From Epilinea sp044228875 (GTDB taxonomy: Bacteria > Chloroflexota > Anaerolineae > Epilineales > Epilineaceae): a DNA stretch of 9,982 nt. A model generated the notes under the pieces. The model was not told the DNA's origin. It did not search any database and was given only the letters and a program-made list of their open reading frames with translations. The stretch covers positions 1-9,982 of the forward strand of contig JBGAUA010000132.1 of the NCBI GenBank assembly GCA_044228875.1, written 5' to 3'. Shown in pieces: positions 1 through 6,345 of the stretch; the first letter of the stretch is position 1; every line of letters begins with the position of its first letter. The position numbers were made by a program, and so were the translations under genes.

Positions 1-56
1 CACGGGCGTGAACGAGTGCAAGGTGGTGCAAGAATTGCTGGCATAGACGCTTCAAA

Positions 57-87
57 GCCAGCCAACCAGCCCGCTTGCAAGGCTGGC
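57..87 (-). terminator. Weak hairpin after the triad operon
   Basis: GCCAGCC (57-63) and GGCTGGC (81-87) can form a 7-bp stem with a 17-nt loop just downstream of the kinase stop codon at 96-98. An alternative, tighter stem is possible inside it. On the minus strand only three T follow, so this is at best a weak intrinsic terminator. Confidence 0.2.
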
Positions 88-95
88 ACCCACGT

Positions 96-1406
96 TTACA
101 GTCGCGCCCTCATGCATCGAAAAATCCTCCTCGCCCTGGCCCTGCTGGTGGCACTCATCTTCACGATGAACCTCACCGCCCAGGCCCAGCAGCCTGCACC
201 AGCCGCTCCCGCCGCCGCCGTGGCCGCGGTCGCGGGGGCCCCGAGGGCGCCGGCCAGGGCGCGGAAGCCACCGGTCAGGATCCGCCCCGGCATGGAACCC
301 AGGGCGGCCAGGCCGCGCAGGAAGCCGGTGCCCACGGCCAGGGCCGCCGGCGGCGCCGCGGGCTGACGGCGGACGACCGCCGACGGCCGCCCCTTGGCGA
401 TCGCTACCCCGCCCCGACCGCGTCCGCCGCATTCCGGGCAGCGCCGCAGGTGATCGGAGAACCAGTGGCCGTCGGGGCAGGCGACCAGATGGCCCTCGGC
501 CACGCCCAGGGCCTCCGCCCAGGCTTCGGCGCCGGGGCGCAGCGCGGGACGCTGCTGACCGTCGACGAAGCAGCGGAGCAAGAGCTCCACCAGCTCTGGA
601 TGGAGCGCGTCCAGCGGCGGGGCGCCGGCGGGGGGCGCCAGCTCGGCCGAAGCCCCGGACCAGGGGAAGAGACCGCGCGCGATCTTGTCCTCGATGCCCG
701 GCGGCTCGCCGCCGCCCAGCCATTGCCCGCGGTAGGGGTGGCCGCCATTCATCAGCAGCTGGAAGACCAACACGGCCAGGCCGAAGCTGTCGTGCTCCGG
801 GCGGCGCCAGGTATCGGCAAAGGCCTGGCCCTGCAGCTCGGGGGCGGTGTACTCGGCGCGGCCCACGGGGCAGGGATGGATGACGATCATCCCGCCGCGC
901 CGCTCCTCCACCTGAAAGGAGTCGACGTCGATGAGGGTCACCAGGGTGCGGGGCGTCACCAGGATGTTGCCCTCGTTGAGGTCGCCCACCACGTAGGCGG
1001 CGGCATGCAGGGCGCCCAGGGAGGAGGCCAGGTTGCGCGCGGTGCGGTGCAGGTAGCGCCGGTCGAAGCCGGGCAGCACCTGCGCCCGCCGGCGGGGGTT
1101 GAACACCTCGAGGAGGCTGACGGCATCGGTGATGAGGGGCATGGTAAAGCCGACCAGGCGCCCGTTGGCGTCCAGGAGGAGGTCGCGCGGCCAGGCGATG
1201 GAGGCATGCCCCAGGGAGCGGGTGGGATCCACCGGCGGGCTGACGAGCATATGCCGCAGCTTCTCGGCGGCCCCTTCGCGCGGCCGGGTGTACAGCTTGG
1301 CCACCAGGCCGCTCTGCCCCTGGATGCGGTGGACGGTGGCCTCCCCGCCGCGGGCCAAGGGCTCGCCGAGGGTCAACCGCGCCCCCGCGCCCGTCCGGAC
1401 GATCAT
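96..1406 (-). CDS. Ser/Thr-type protein kinase of a TerY-P (VWA/PP2C/kinase) triad, with zinc-ribbon-like tail
   Basis: A 436-residue protein with a eukaryotic-type kinase fold. Visible motifs are a glycine-rich loop (GGEATV, residues 20-25), a likely ATP-binding Lys37 (VAKLY), the catalytic loop GDLNEGNILV (Asp142, Asn147), IDVDSF as the DFG equivalent (Asp160), APE at 188-190, HDSFGLAV at about 205-212 and the subdomain XI Arg-Pro at 286-287. The catalytic loop reads VGD instead of HRD, as in other kinases of this family. After the kinase domain comes a C-x3-H-x8-C-x2-C motif (310-326, ending CPEC), a likely zinc ribbon. An Ala/Gly-rich tail follows, with a possible membrane segment at about 388-413 and a basic end. 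The ATG overlaps the phosphatase stop by 4 bp (ATGA), so translation is probably coupled. It is expected to phosphorylate Ser/Thr on partners, with the adjacent PP2C reversing this. The family is clear; the substrates are unknown. Confidence 0.9.
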   Translation of the reverse strand: MIVRTGAGARLTLGEPLARGGEATVHRIQGQSGLVAKLYTRPREGAAEKLRHMLVSPPVDPTRSLGHASIAWPRDLLLDANGRLVGFTMPLITDAVSLLEVFNPRRRAQVLPGFDRRYLHRTARNLASSLGALHAAAYVVGDLNEGNILVTPRTLVTLIDVDSFQVEERRGGMIVIHPCPVGRAEYTAPELQGQAFADTWRRPEHDSFGLAVLVFQLLMNGGHPYRGQWLGGGEPPGIEDKIARGLFPWSGASAELAPPAGAPPLDALHPELVELLLRCFVDGQQRPALRPGAEAWAEALGVAEGHLVACPDGHWFSDHLRRCPECGGRGRGGVAIAKGRPSAVVRRQPAAPPAALAVGTGFLRGLAALGSMPGRILTGGFRALAGALGAPATAATAAAGAAGAGCWAWAVRFIVKMSATSRARARRIFRCMRARL

Positions 1407-2296
1407 GCGCCGGCCGGCGGGTCACCGGTCAGGGAATCGCCGGTCAGGGACGCAGCGGTCAGGGGCCCAGCAGCCGCCAGCGCACCGGAGCAGGACGCCG
1501 ACGGCAGCGCGATCAGCAGGGTCTTGTCGTCGTCGGAGCGGCTGCAGACGCGCTCGGAGCCCAGAAAAGACCGCAGCCCGAGGCGCGCCGGGGCGACGTG
1601 CGCGGCCTGGCGGGCGAAGGCGACGAGCGGATCCAGGAACGCGGGATGCGGCTCGCCGCCGGGCATCCGCAGCATGAGGCGGATGAGACCGTCGGTGCTG
1701 AGCACCAGCGCCTCGGGGGCCGGCACCTGGGCCAGGCTCATCCGCTCCAGGGCCTCGGGGGCGATGAGCAGCAGCACCTCGTTGGCATACTCGCCCTTCT
1801 GGGGCGCGAGGAGGCTCTGCCAGCTGCCGTCCGCCTGGCGCGCCAGCACGGCGCCGTCACCCACCTGGGCCGCGGACAGGGCCCGGGCGTCGACGACGGC
1901 CAGGGCGAGGGTGCAGGCGAGGTCGCGCGCCGGAAAGCCCTCGGCGGCGGCGCGGGCCAGGAGCGCCTCCCGGGCGGCGGCGAAGGCGGCGCGCAGGGCG
2001 GCGGCGGGAACCGGGTCCATACCGGGGTCCGCTCCGGGGTCAGGCTCTGGCCCGCGATGGGCGTCATCGGCCGTCAGCCGCGCGGCCAGTTCCTCCAGCG
2101 CCGACTCGACCGCCAAGGCCGCCCCTTCGTCGGAGCGCGACGCGGACCCGGCGCCGTCGGCCACCGCCGCGATGAGGAGGCCCCCCGGCAGCTCGCGCCA
2201 GCCGTGGGCGTCCTGGCAGGGCAGGCCGGTGGCGATATGGCTGGTCCCGGCGAGGCTGGCGGCCAGGACGCGCCATGCCCCGGCGGCCTCAGCCAT
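1403..2296 (-). CDS. PP2C-family protein phosphatase of the TerY-P triad
   Basis: A 297-residue metal-dependent Ser/Thr phosphatase. Motifs in order: GTSHIATGLPCQDA (17-30) with Asp29, AVADGAGSAS with metal-binding Asp47-Gly48, SDEGA, DLACTLAL, VGDGAV, LSTDGL and SDDDKTLL near the end. All the usual metal-site acidic positions appear present. The ATG at 2296 is chosen because conserved sequence begins within about ten residues of it. The same frame stays open to 2695, but that upstream part is antisense-like Arg/Ser/Pro sequence lying over the VWA gene. The gene starts 8 bp inside the end of the VWA gene and overlaps the kinase start by 4 bp. The last ~20 residues are a low-complexity tail with LTGDS/LTGDP pentapeptides, encoded by a 15-bp repeat. 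It probably dephosphorylates targets of the neighbouring kinase, or the kinase or VWA protein itself; this is inferred from context. Confidence 0.9.
   Translation of the reverse strand: MAEAAGAWRVLAASLAGTSHIATGLPCQDAHGWRELPGGLLIAAVADGAGSASRSDEGAALAVESALEELAARLTADDAHRGPEPDPGADPGMDPVPAAALRAAFAAAREALLARAAAEGFPARDLACTLALAVVDARALSAAQVGDGAVLARQADGSWQSLLAPQKGEYANEVLLLIAPEALERMSLAQVPAPEALVLSTDGLIRLMLRMPGGEPHPAFLDPLVAFARQAAHVAPARLGLRSFLGSERVCSRSDDDKTLLIALPSASCSGALAAAGPLTAASLTGDSLTGDPPAGA
1426..1464. repeat. 15-bp tandem repeat in the 3' end of the phosphatase gene
   Basis: CGGTCAGGG occurs at 1426, 1441 and 1456, exactly 15 bp apart. On the coding (minus) strand it gives the pentapeptide-like series LTAAS, LTGDS, LTGDP at the C-terminus of the phosphatase. 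It lies beyond the catalytic domain, is in frame, and its copy number could vary without disrupting the gene. Confidence 0.7.
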
Positions 2297-3026
2297 TCGC
2301 GGTGTCCACCGTGCCCCAACCGACGGGCGGCAGGGGCGCCTGGTCCCCGGGTCGGGACTGGCTGACGGCGGACAGGCTCTTGGACAGCCAGACGAAGAGC
2401 TCCTCGAAGGCGAGGCCCTTGAGCTTGAGCGGCGGCCGCTGGGTGGCGAAGCGCGCCAGGCAGCCCAGGTCCGCGCCCTCCACGCCGACGCCGTACACCG
2501 AGAGGCCCCGCGCCGCCTCCTCCTGGGCCAGCTCGGCGGCGGCGGCCTCCCAGCCGGAGTCGGTGGGCTTGCCGTCGGTGATGAGGAAGAGCCACGGGCG
2601 GAAGTAGTCGATGCCGTTCTGCTTGTACGTGGCCTTGCGGTCGCGGATGAGCTGCAAGCCGATGCGCGCGGCCTCGCCCATGGGGGTGGAGCCATCGGCC
2701 ACCAGCAGCGGCGGGTGGAAGCCGTCCACGGTGACGAAGGCCAGCGAGGACTCGGCAGGGATGGCCTCGCCCTGGCCTTGGCGCACGTCCAGCACCCGCG
2801 CCGCCCGGCCGCCGAAGGCGACGACGGCGAGCTCCACGCGCAGGGCGGCCAGGGGATCCTTCTTGAGGGCCCGCTCGAGGGTCTGCAGCCCCACGTTCAA
2901 CTCGTCGATGCGCCGGCCCTGCATGGACCCGGACACATCGAGGAGCAGCACGACGGCGCAGCGGGGTTCGGGATTGTCGGCGAACTCGATGGCATCGAGG
3001 TCAGCGTAGGGGGTGATGTCGTTCAT
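2289..3026 (-). CDS. TerY/YegL-like VWA-domain protein
   Basis: A 245-residue protein made almost entirely of one von Willebrand factor A domain. The MIDAS metal site is complete: DVSGS at 30-34, Thr114 in DGSTPMGEA and Asp151 in LITDGKPTD. This is the TerY/YegL type, with a short N-terminus and no signal peptide, so it is probably cytosolic. The ATG at 3026 is supported by GGAG eight bases upstream and by the start of conserved sequence. The frame remains open to 3362, but the extra N-terminus is unlike protein and includes the 46-bp repeat. It is the first gene of a three-gene operon and overlaps the phosphatase start by 8 bp. In TerY-P systems the VWA protein is thought to be the metal-dependent scaffold or readout that partners the kinase and phosphatase. 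Its actual role here is not known. Confidence 0.9.
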   Translation of the reverse strand: MNDITPYADLDAIEFADNPEPRCAVVLLLDVSGSMQGRRIDELNVGLQTLERALKKDPLAALRVELAVVAFGGRAARVLDVRQGQGEAIPAESSLAFVTVDGFHPPLLVADGSTPMGEAARIGLQLIRDRKATYKQNGIDYFRPWLFLITDGKPTDSGWEAAAAELAQEEAARGLSVYGVGVEGADLGCLARFATQRPPLKLKGLAFEELFVWLSKSLSAVSQSRPGDQAPLPPVGWGTVDTANG

Positions 3027-3144
3027 GGCTGGGACTCCGGTGGGGAGGGTCGCGAGGTTGGCGGAGGTCGGCGGCGCAGGAACGGCGAGGCCGGCGACGG
3101 GCGGTTCGGCGGCGACGGCTGAGCGTCGGCGGAGCGACCAGGAA

Positions 3145-3150
3145 ACTATA
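3145..3150 (-). promoter_or_regulatory. Candidate -10 element for the VWA-PP2C-kinase operon
   Basis: The minus strand reads TATAGT, close to the sigma-70 consensus, 119 bp upstream of the VWA start codon in an otherwise GC-rich stretch. I see no good -35 hexamer at 16-18 bp, so the call rests on the -10 alone. Confidence 0.25.
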
Positions 3151-3183
3151 GGCGCCCGGGCATTGGGAAGGGCCGGGTTGACC

Positions 3184-3229
3184 TGGAGTTGACCCGTCTT
3201 GGTGGACACCTGATCGTTAGGGGTGCAGG
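3184..3229 (+). repeat. 46-bp direct repeat, copy A
   Basis: This copy matches 3880-3925 at 44 of 46 positions in the same orientation. Its core is GTTGACCCGTCTTGGTGGAC. Read on the minus strand it begins TGCACC and contains TGTCCACC and GGTCAAC, then ends CA, which resembles the TG...CA ends of IS3/IS481-type insertion sequences. No transposase is present nearby, so a relic IS end is only one possible reading. Confidence 0.75.
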
Positions 3230-3428
3230 AGCACGTCCACGCACCTGAGCAAGCCGCTTGCGTCATCCTAGACGAACCAGTCGCACTTGCCTCCAAGAGA
3301 TAGAGACACCACATCCTGGGAGGGGCGCCGATCCAGCTGCCGTGCCTGTTGTCGCAGGACACGGGAGGCGGATCGCTTTGCCTGGCGCGGTCGCCGTCGG
3401 ACTCAAGGCCGCCGCGCCCCGCAAAGCA

Positions 3429-3586
3429 TTAGCTAAGCGCGACCTCCGCACTCAGTAAGCGCGAGGGCCTCTCTTAGCTAAGCGCGAGGTCCGCAGTTTG
3501 AAACTTCGGAGGTCGCGATTAGCTAACACTGGTGGTCGCGGTTAGAAACTTCGGAACTTCAGGTTAGCTAAGCATCTGGGCGGGGC
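3429..3586. repeat. Phased tandem array, seven units alternating 23 and 22 bp
   Basis: The palindrome TTAGCTAA occurs at 3429, 3474, 3519 and 3564, exactly 45 bp apart each time. Between these, related half-units start at 3452 (TCAG), 3497 (TTTG) and 3542 (TTAG), giving steps of 23, 22, 23, 22, 23 and 22 bp. TAAGCGCGA recurs at 3434, 3456 and 3479, and GAAACTTCGGA at 3500 and 3545. Positions 3474-3526 form a 53-bp imperfect palindrome centred on 3500: TTAGCTAA at both ends and 14 of 18 matching pairs between them. Units have diverged most toward the right end. The function is unknown. Confidence 0.8.
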
Positions 3587-3879
3587 GACGGTAGGTAGTC
3601 AGACAGCGCGCGGCGGTCGTCGGCGCCTGCGGGACGGACACCTTGGCCTGGGGTTCGATAGCCGGTCCGGAGGCTTGGGAGGCCTTGACGCTACGCGCGC
3701 ATAGTTAAAGCGGTCTCCCTGGAGCCCGGCGATCGTGGTCCGCGGCGGCTGCGGCCGGTCTGGGCAGGGATCCGGCCGCGGAGATGGTCGCCCAGCTGTC
3801 CCGAAATCGTCGTCTCGCGCGTCTCGTTGGACAAGAGGCCAAAGCGCCGCTCGGTGGGGATCCCGTGGCGGCGCGGCGG

Positions 3880-3925
3880 TGGAGTTGACCCGTCTTGGTG
3901 GACACCTCATCGGTAGGGGTGCAGG
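3880..3925 (+). repeat. 46-bp direct repeat, copy B
   Basis: This is the second copy of the element at 3184-3229, differing at two positions and lying 696 bp away in the same orientation. The two copies lie on either side of the tandem array. It lies about 110 bp downstream of the folE stop codon in the direction of transcription. Confidence 0.75.
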
Positions 3926-4033
3926 GGGGCTACTCCTGGGTTGCGTTTGGGTCAAGTACCCTCGGATCTCCCCACAGTCGTGGAGTGAGCGCCCGCCGCT
4001 GAGTCAGGTAACCCAGAGCTCCCCACCACCCTC

Positions 4034-4672
4034 TTACCGCCCCACCTGCCGGTAAAACGCCTCCCTCAGCTCCCCCTGCTCCCTGAACGCCCCCCGCGGG
4101 TCCAGGGCCTGCATCAGGGCGTCGGCGATCTCGCTGGTCATGCGCTCCTGCACCTGCAGGCGGCGGGCGAACATGTCCACCACCCGCGGGATCTTGCTCA
4201 GGCCCACCACCTTGCCCTTGGGCAGGTAGGCCACGTGGGCCGTGCCCGTAAAGGGCAGCATGTGGTGCTCGCAGAGCGAGTTGAAGCTGATGCCCGCCAC
4301 CGTGATCAGCTCGCCCTCGTCGTAGTCCACGTCGAAGAGCGCGTCGTTGAGCAGGGTGTCCAGGTCCTGGCTGTAGCCCGCCAGCAACTCCTCGTACATC
4401 CGCGCCACCCGGTGCGGCGTCTTCAGGAGCCCGTCGCGATCCGGGTTCTCGCCCACAGCGCCCAGGAGGGTGCGGATCGCGCCCTCGATGTCCATCCGGC
4501 GCGCCTCCGTCAAGCCCAGGAGGGCGACCGGCTCGTCTTCCTCGTCCTCCGGCATGGGCAGCCAGGCCGGGGCCGGCAGGGCCACCCGTTGCCCTTTCGC
4601 GTCGTTCAGCGTCCCATGGCCGCTTTCGCGCAGCCCGTGGCCGTTGTCGCGGCGTTCATGCCCAGCGTTCAT
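4034..4672 (-). CDS. folE: GTP cyclohydrolase I with internal deletion of the third zinc-ligand segment
   Basis: A 212-residue protein clearly of the GCYH-IA family, which converts GTP to 7,8-dihydroneopterin triphosphate, the first step of folate biosynthesis. Conserved parts: ENPDRDGLLKTPHRVARMYEEL (75-96), SLCEHHMLPF (132-141) with zinc ligands Cys134 and His137 and catalytic His136, GLSKIPR (157-163) and QVQERMT (173-179). After LDPRG (190-194) the sequence jumps straight to the family's extreme C-terminus, FREQGELREAFYRQV. The usual VAVV...HxCMxxRG...TVTSAMRG segment of about 30 residues is missing, and with it the third zinc-ligand Cys (Cys181 in E. coli). The ATG at 4672 is preferred because AAGGA lies ten bases upstream; an in-frame TTG at 4681 is too close to it. 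The first ~55 residues are a variable, charged tail. Activity is doubtful. A sequencing or assembly error is the main alternative. Confidence 0.85.
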   Translation of the reverse strand: MNAGHERRDNGHGLRESGHGTLNDAKGQRVALPAPAWLPMPEDEEDEPVALLGLTEARRMDIEGAIRTLLGAVGENPDRDGLLKTPHRVARMYEELLAGYSQDLDTLLNDALFDVDYDEGELITVAGISFNSLCEHHMLPFTGTAHVAYLPKGKVVGLSKIPRVVDMFARRLQVQERMTSEIADALMQALDPRGAFREQGELREAFYRQVGR

Positions 4673-4724
4673 GCGTTGCAATTCCTTCGTTCAGGTTGGC
4701 CGCAGCCGTCGTCGGCTCCAATTG

Positions 4725-4738
4725 TGATCAGGTGATCA
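4725..4738. promoter_or_regulatory. Paired TGATCA sites in the folE leader
   Basis: Two TGATCA palindromes are separated by two bases, between the candidate promoter and the folE start codon. In a 70% GC setting an AT-containing hexamer repeated this closely could be an operator, but nothing identifies a regulator. Confidence 0.2.
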
Positions 4739-4766
4739 GCAAATTCAGACGCCGAAGCCCCGCCGC

Positions 4767-4796
4767 CTATTACCCATCAGCGCGATGCCGCTTCAA
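4767..4796 (-). promoter_or_regulatory. Candidate promoter of folE
   Basis: On the minus strand TTGAAG (4796-4791) and TAATAG (4772-4767) are separated by 18 bp, a reasonable sigma-70 pair in the 157-bp gap between folC and folE. Transcription would start near 4760 and leave a leader of about 88 nt. It would let folE be expressed apart from folC. Confidence 0.4.
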
Positions 4797-4829
4797 CCCG
4801 TTCCCGTCGGGCGCCGCCGACATCCGGCC

Positions 4830-6299
4830 TCAGGCCTCCGGATCCCGCTCCGGCATGGACAGACCGCCCCGCTCCGCCCAGGCCAGGCGCAGCGCAGCCG
4901 CCGCAAAGATCGAGCCCGCCACGACGACCAGATCTTCCGGACCCGCCAGGCCCAGCGCCCGCTCCAGGGCCGCATCCGCGTCCACTGCCGGCGCCGCCGC
5001 CAGACCCGGCGGCGCCCCGGCCGCCGCCAACGCTTCCGTCGCCAGCGCCGCCAGCGCCGCCGCGGCCAGCGCCCGTGGATGCGGGGCGCGGATGCAGGTG
5101 ACCGACGCCGCGTCACCCAGGAGGGCTGCCAGCACCCCTCGGATGTCCTTGTCCGCCGAGCAGCCCAGAATCCAGTGGCGACGGCGGCGCGGGTAGCGCT
5201 CCGCCAGGGCCTGGGACAAGGCGGCCGCGGCCGGCGGGTTGTGGGCGCCGTCGATGACCAGGAGCGGCCCCGGACGGCCAAGGACCGCGGCGCTCTGGAA
5301 GCGCTCCAGCCGCGCCGGCCAGCGGGCCGCCGCCAGACCCGACTGCATCGCCGCCGACTCCGTGCGCCAGCCCAGGGCGCCGAGCACCCGCAGGGCCAGG
5401 GCCGCCGTGGCCGCGTTGGCCCGCTGGAAGTCGCCCGCCAGAGTGATCTCCAGCTCCCGCTCCAAAGGCGGCGTCTTCACCGGCTTCGGCGGCGGCAGCG
5501 CCCGGCGCGCGGCGCCTGGCGGCGGGGGCGCCCAGGCCAGCACCGCCAGCGGCTCCAGCCGCAGTCGGAACCGCTGGCCCGCCGGCGTCGCCCGGGCGGC
5601 ATCCCAGTGCGCCAGCGCCTGCACCTCCAGGAGCTGGCAGGGTGTCTCGGCCGCCGCCTGGCGCAGGACCGCCAGCACCTCCGGCAGCTGCGGCGCCGCC
5701 ACCACCGGCCGGCCCGGCTTGAAGATGCCGGCCTTGTCCGCGGCGATCGCCGCCGGCGTGCTCCCCAGCACCGCCGCGTGGTCCATGCCCACCGGCATGA
5801 TCACGCAGAGCTCCGGCGCCTCCAGCACATTCGTCGTGTCCAATCGCCCGCCCAGGCCCACCTCGATCACCGCGATGTCCACCCCCGAGGCTGCGAAGTG
5901 GTCGAAGGCCAGGGCCGTCAGGGCCTCGAAAGTCGTCAGGCCTTCCAGGGATGCCAGCAGCGCCTCGTGACGGTTCAGCCAGGCGATCACCTCGTCCTCG
6001 CCGATCATCCGTCCGTCCACCTGGATGCGCTCGCGCACCGTATGCAAGTGCGGCGAGCTGAACAGGCCCACCTTGTGCCGCGCGGCGCGCAGGCCCGCGG
6101 CGATCATGGCGCAGGTGGAGCCCTTGCCGTTGGTGCCCCCCACGTGCACCGACTTCCAGCGCCGCTGCGGCTCGCCCAGTGCCGTCAGCAGCCGGCGCAT
6201 GCGGTCCAGCTCGAAGCTCAGGGAGGTGCCCGGGGGGCGCGTCTCCCAGTTGGTCAGGCCGTAGAGGGCGTCCAGGGCCCCTTGCCAGGTGTTGATCAT
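4830..6299 (-). CDS. folC: Bifunctional folylpolyglutamate synthase / dihydrofolate synthase
   Basis: A 489-residue Mur-ligase-family enzyme that adds glutamate to dihydropteroate and to folates using ATP, in the cytosol. Motifs: GTSLSFELDRMRRLL near the N-terminus, the ATP-binding loop GGTNGKGS (54-61), SSPHLHTVRERI (81-92), TTFEALTALAF, EVGLGGRLDTTN, DHAAVLGSTPAAIAADKAGI with the lysine that is carbamylated in the family, and DGAHNP near residue 350 in the C-terminal domain. The protein is somewhat longer than the ~420-440 residues usual for FolC. The excess includes a Pro/Ala-rich stretch (APPPPGAARRALPPPKPVKT) in the middle, before the domain-linking region. It lies 157 bp upstream of folE in the same direction, and its start is 46 bp from a divergent lipoprotein gene. 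The ATG at 6299 begins the conserved N-terminus; no strong ribosome-binding site is seen. Confidence 0.93.
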   Translation of the reverse strand: MINTWQGALDALYGLTNWETRPPGTSLSFELDRMRRLLTALGEPQRRWKSVHVGGTNGKGSTCAMIAAGLRAARHKVGLFSSPHLHTVRERIQVDGRMIGEDEVIAWLNRHEALLASLEGLTTFEALTALAFDHFAASGVDIAVIEVGLGGRLDTTNVLEAPELCVIMPVGMDHAAVLGSTPAAIAADKAGIFKPGRPVVAAPQLPEVLAVLRQAAAETPCQLLEVQALAHWDAARATPAGQRFRLRLEPLAVLAWAPPPPGAARRALPPPKPVKTPPLERELEITLAGDFQRANAATAALALRVLGALGWRTESAAMQSGLAAARWPARLERFQSAAVLGRPGPLLVIDGAHNPPAAAALSQALAERYPRRRRHWILGCSADKDIRGVLAALLGDAASVTCIRAPHPRALAAAALAALATEALAAAGAPPGLAAAPAVDADAALERALGLAGPEDLVVVAGSIFAAAALRLAWAERGGLSMPERDPEA

Positions 6300-6307
6300 C
6301 GCGATGC

Positions 6308-6336
6308 TTGTGTCCTCGCCCTCGTCGTGCTACGCT
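6308..6336 (+). promoter_or_regulatory. Candidate promoter giving a nearly leaderless lipoprotein mRNA
   Basis: TTGTGT (6308-6313), a 17-bp spacer and TACGCT (6331-6336) form a plausible -35/-10 pair. The -10 ends only nine bases before the lipoprotein ATG at 6346, so the mRNA would have almost no leader. This agrees with the absence of a ribosome-binding site there. The element sits in the 46-bp gap between divergent starts. Confidence 0.4.
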
Positions 6337-6345
6337 CCGACGACG

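Larger units (their letters stand above)
3027..4033. other. 1-kb non-coding region between folE and the VWA gene
   Basis: No convincing gene is present. Open frames here are short, rich in Arg/Pro/Ala and carry no recognisable motif. The stretch contains a 46-bp direct repeat (copies at 3184 and 3880) and a phased 22/23-bp tandem array with its core at 3429-3571. Part of it (about 3420-3570) is visibly richer in A/T than the genes around it. It lies downstream of folE and upstream of the triad operon, all on the minus strand, so it may hold the triad's promoter and control sites. It may instead be debris of an old insertion, which the repeats would fit. Confidence 0.7.

Noticed and set aside
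75..3122. A 1015-codon open frame on the plus strand across the triad operon
   Set aside because: It is antisense to three genes with clear family motifs. Its translation is Gly/Ala/Arg/Gln-rich with no domain. Long antisense frames are expected at this GC content.
3027..3362. N-terminal extension of the VWA protein up to 3362
   Set aside because: The extension crosses the 46-bp repeat, has no conserved sequence, and a good ribosome-binding site precedes the ATG at 3026.
3429..3586. CRISPR array
   Set aside because: The units are contiguous and diverged, with no constant repeat separated by unique spacers of CRISPR length, and no cas gene is present.
3893..3913. PVLVDTS read from the direct repeat, resembling the start of a VapC-type PIN toxin
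   Set aside because: The frame loses similarity immediately after these residues. Copy A has a stop codon at the same point, so it is chance.
3599..3955. Possible small protein or decayed transposase in the intergenic region (several short frames)
   Set aside because: No transposase signature, no ribosome-binding site and no family match in any frame I read.
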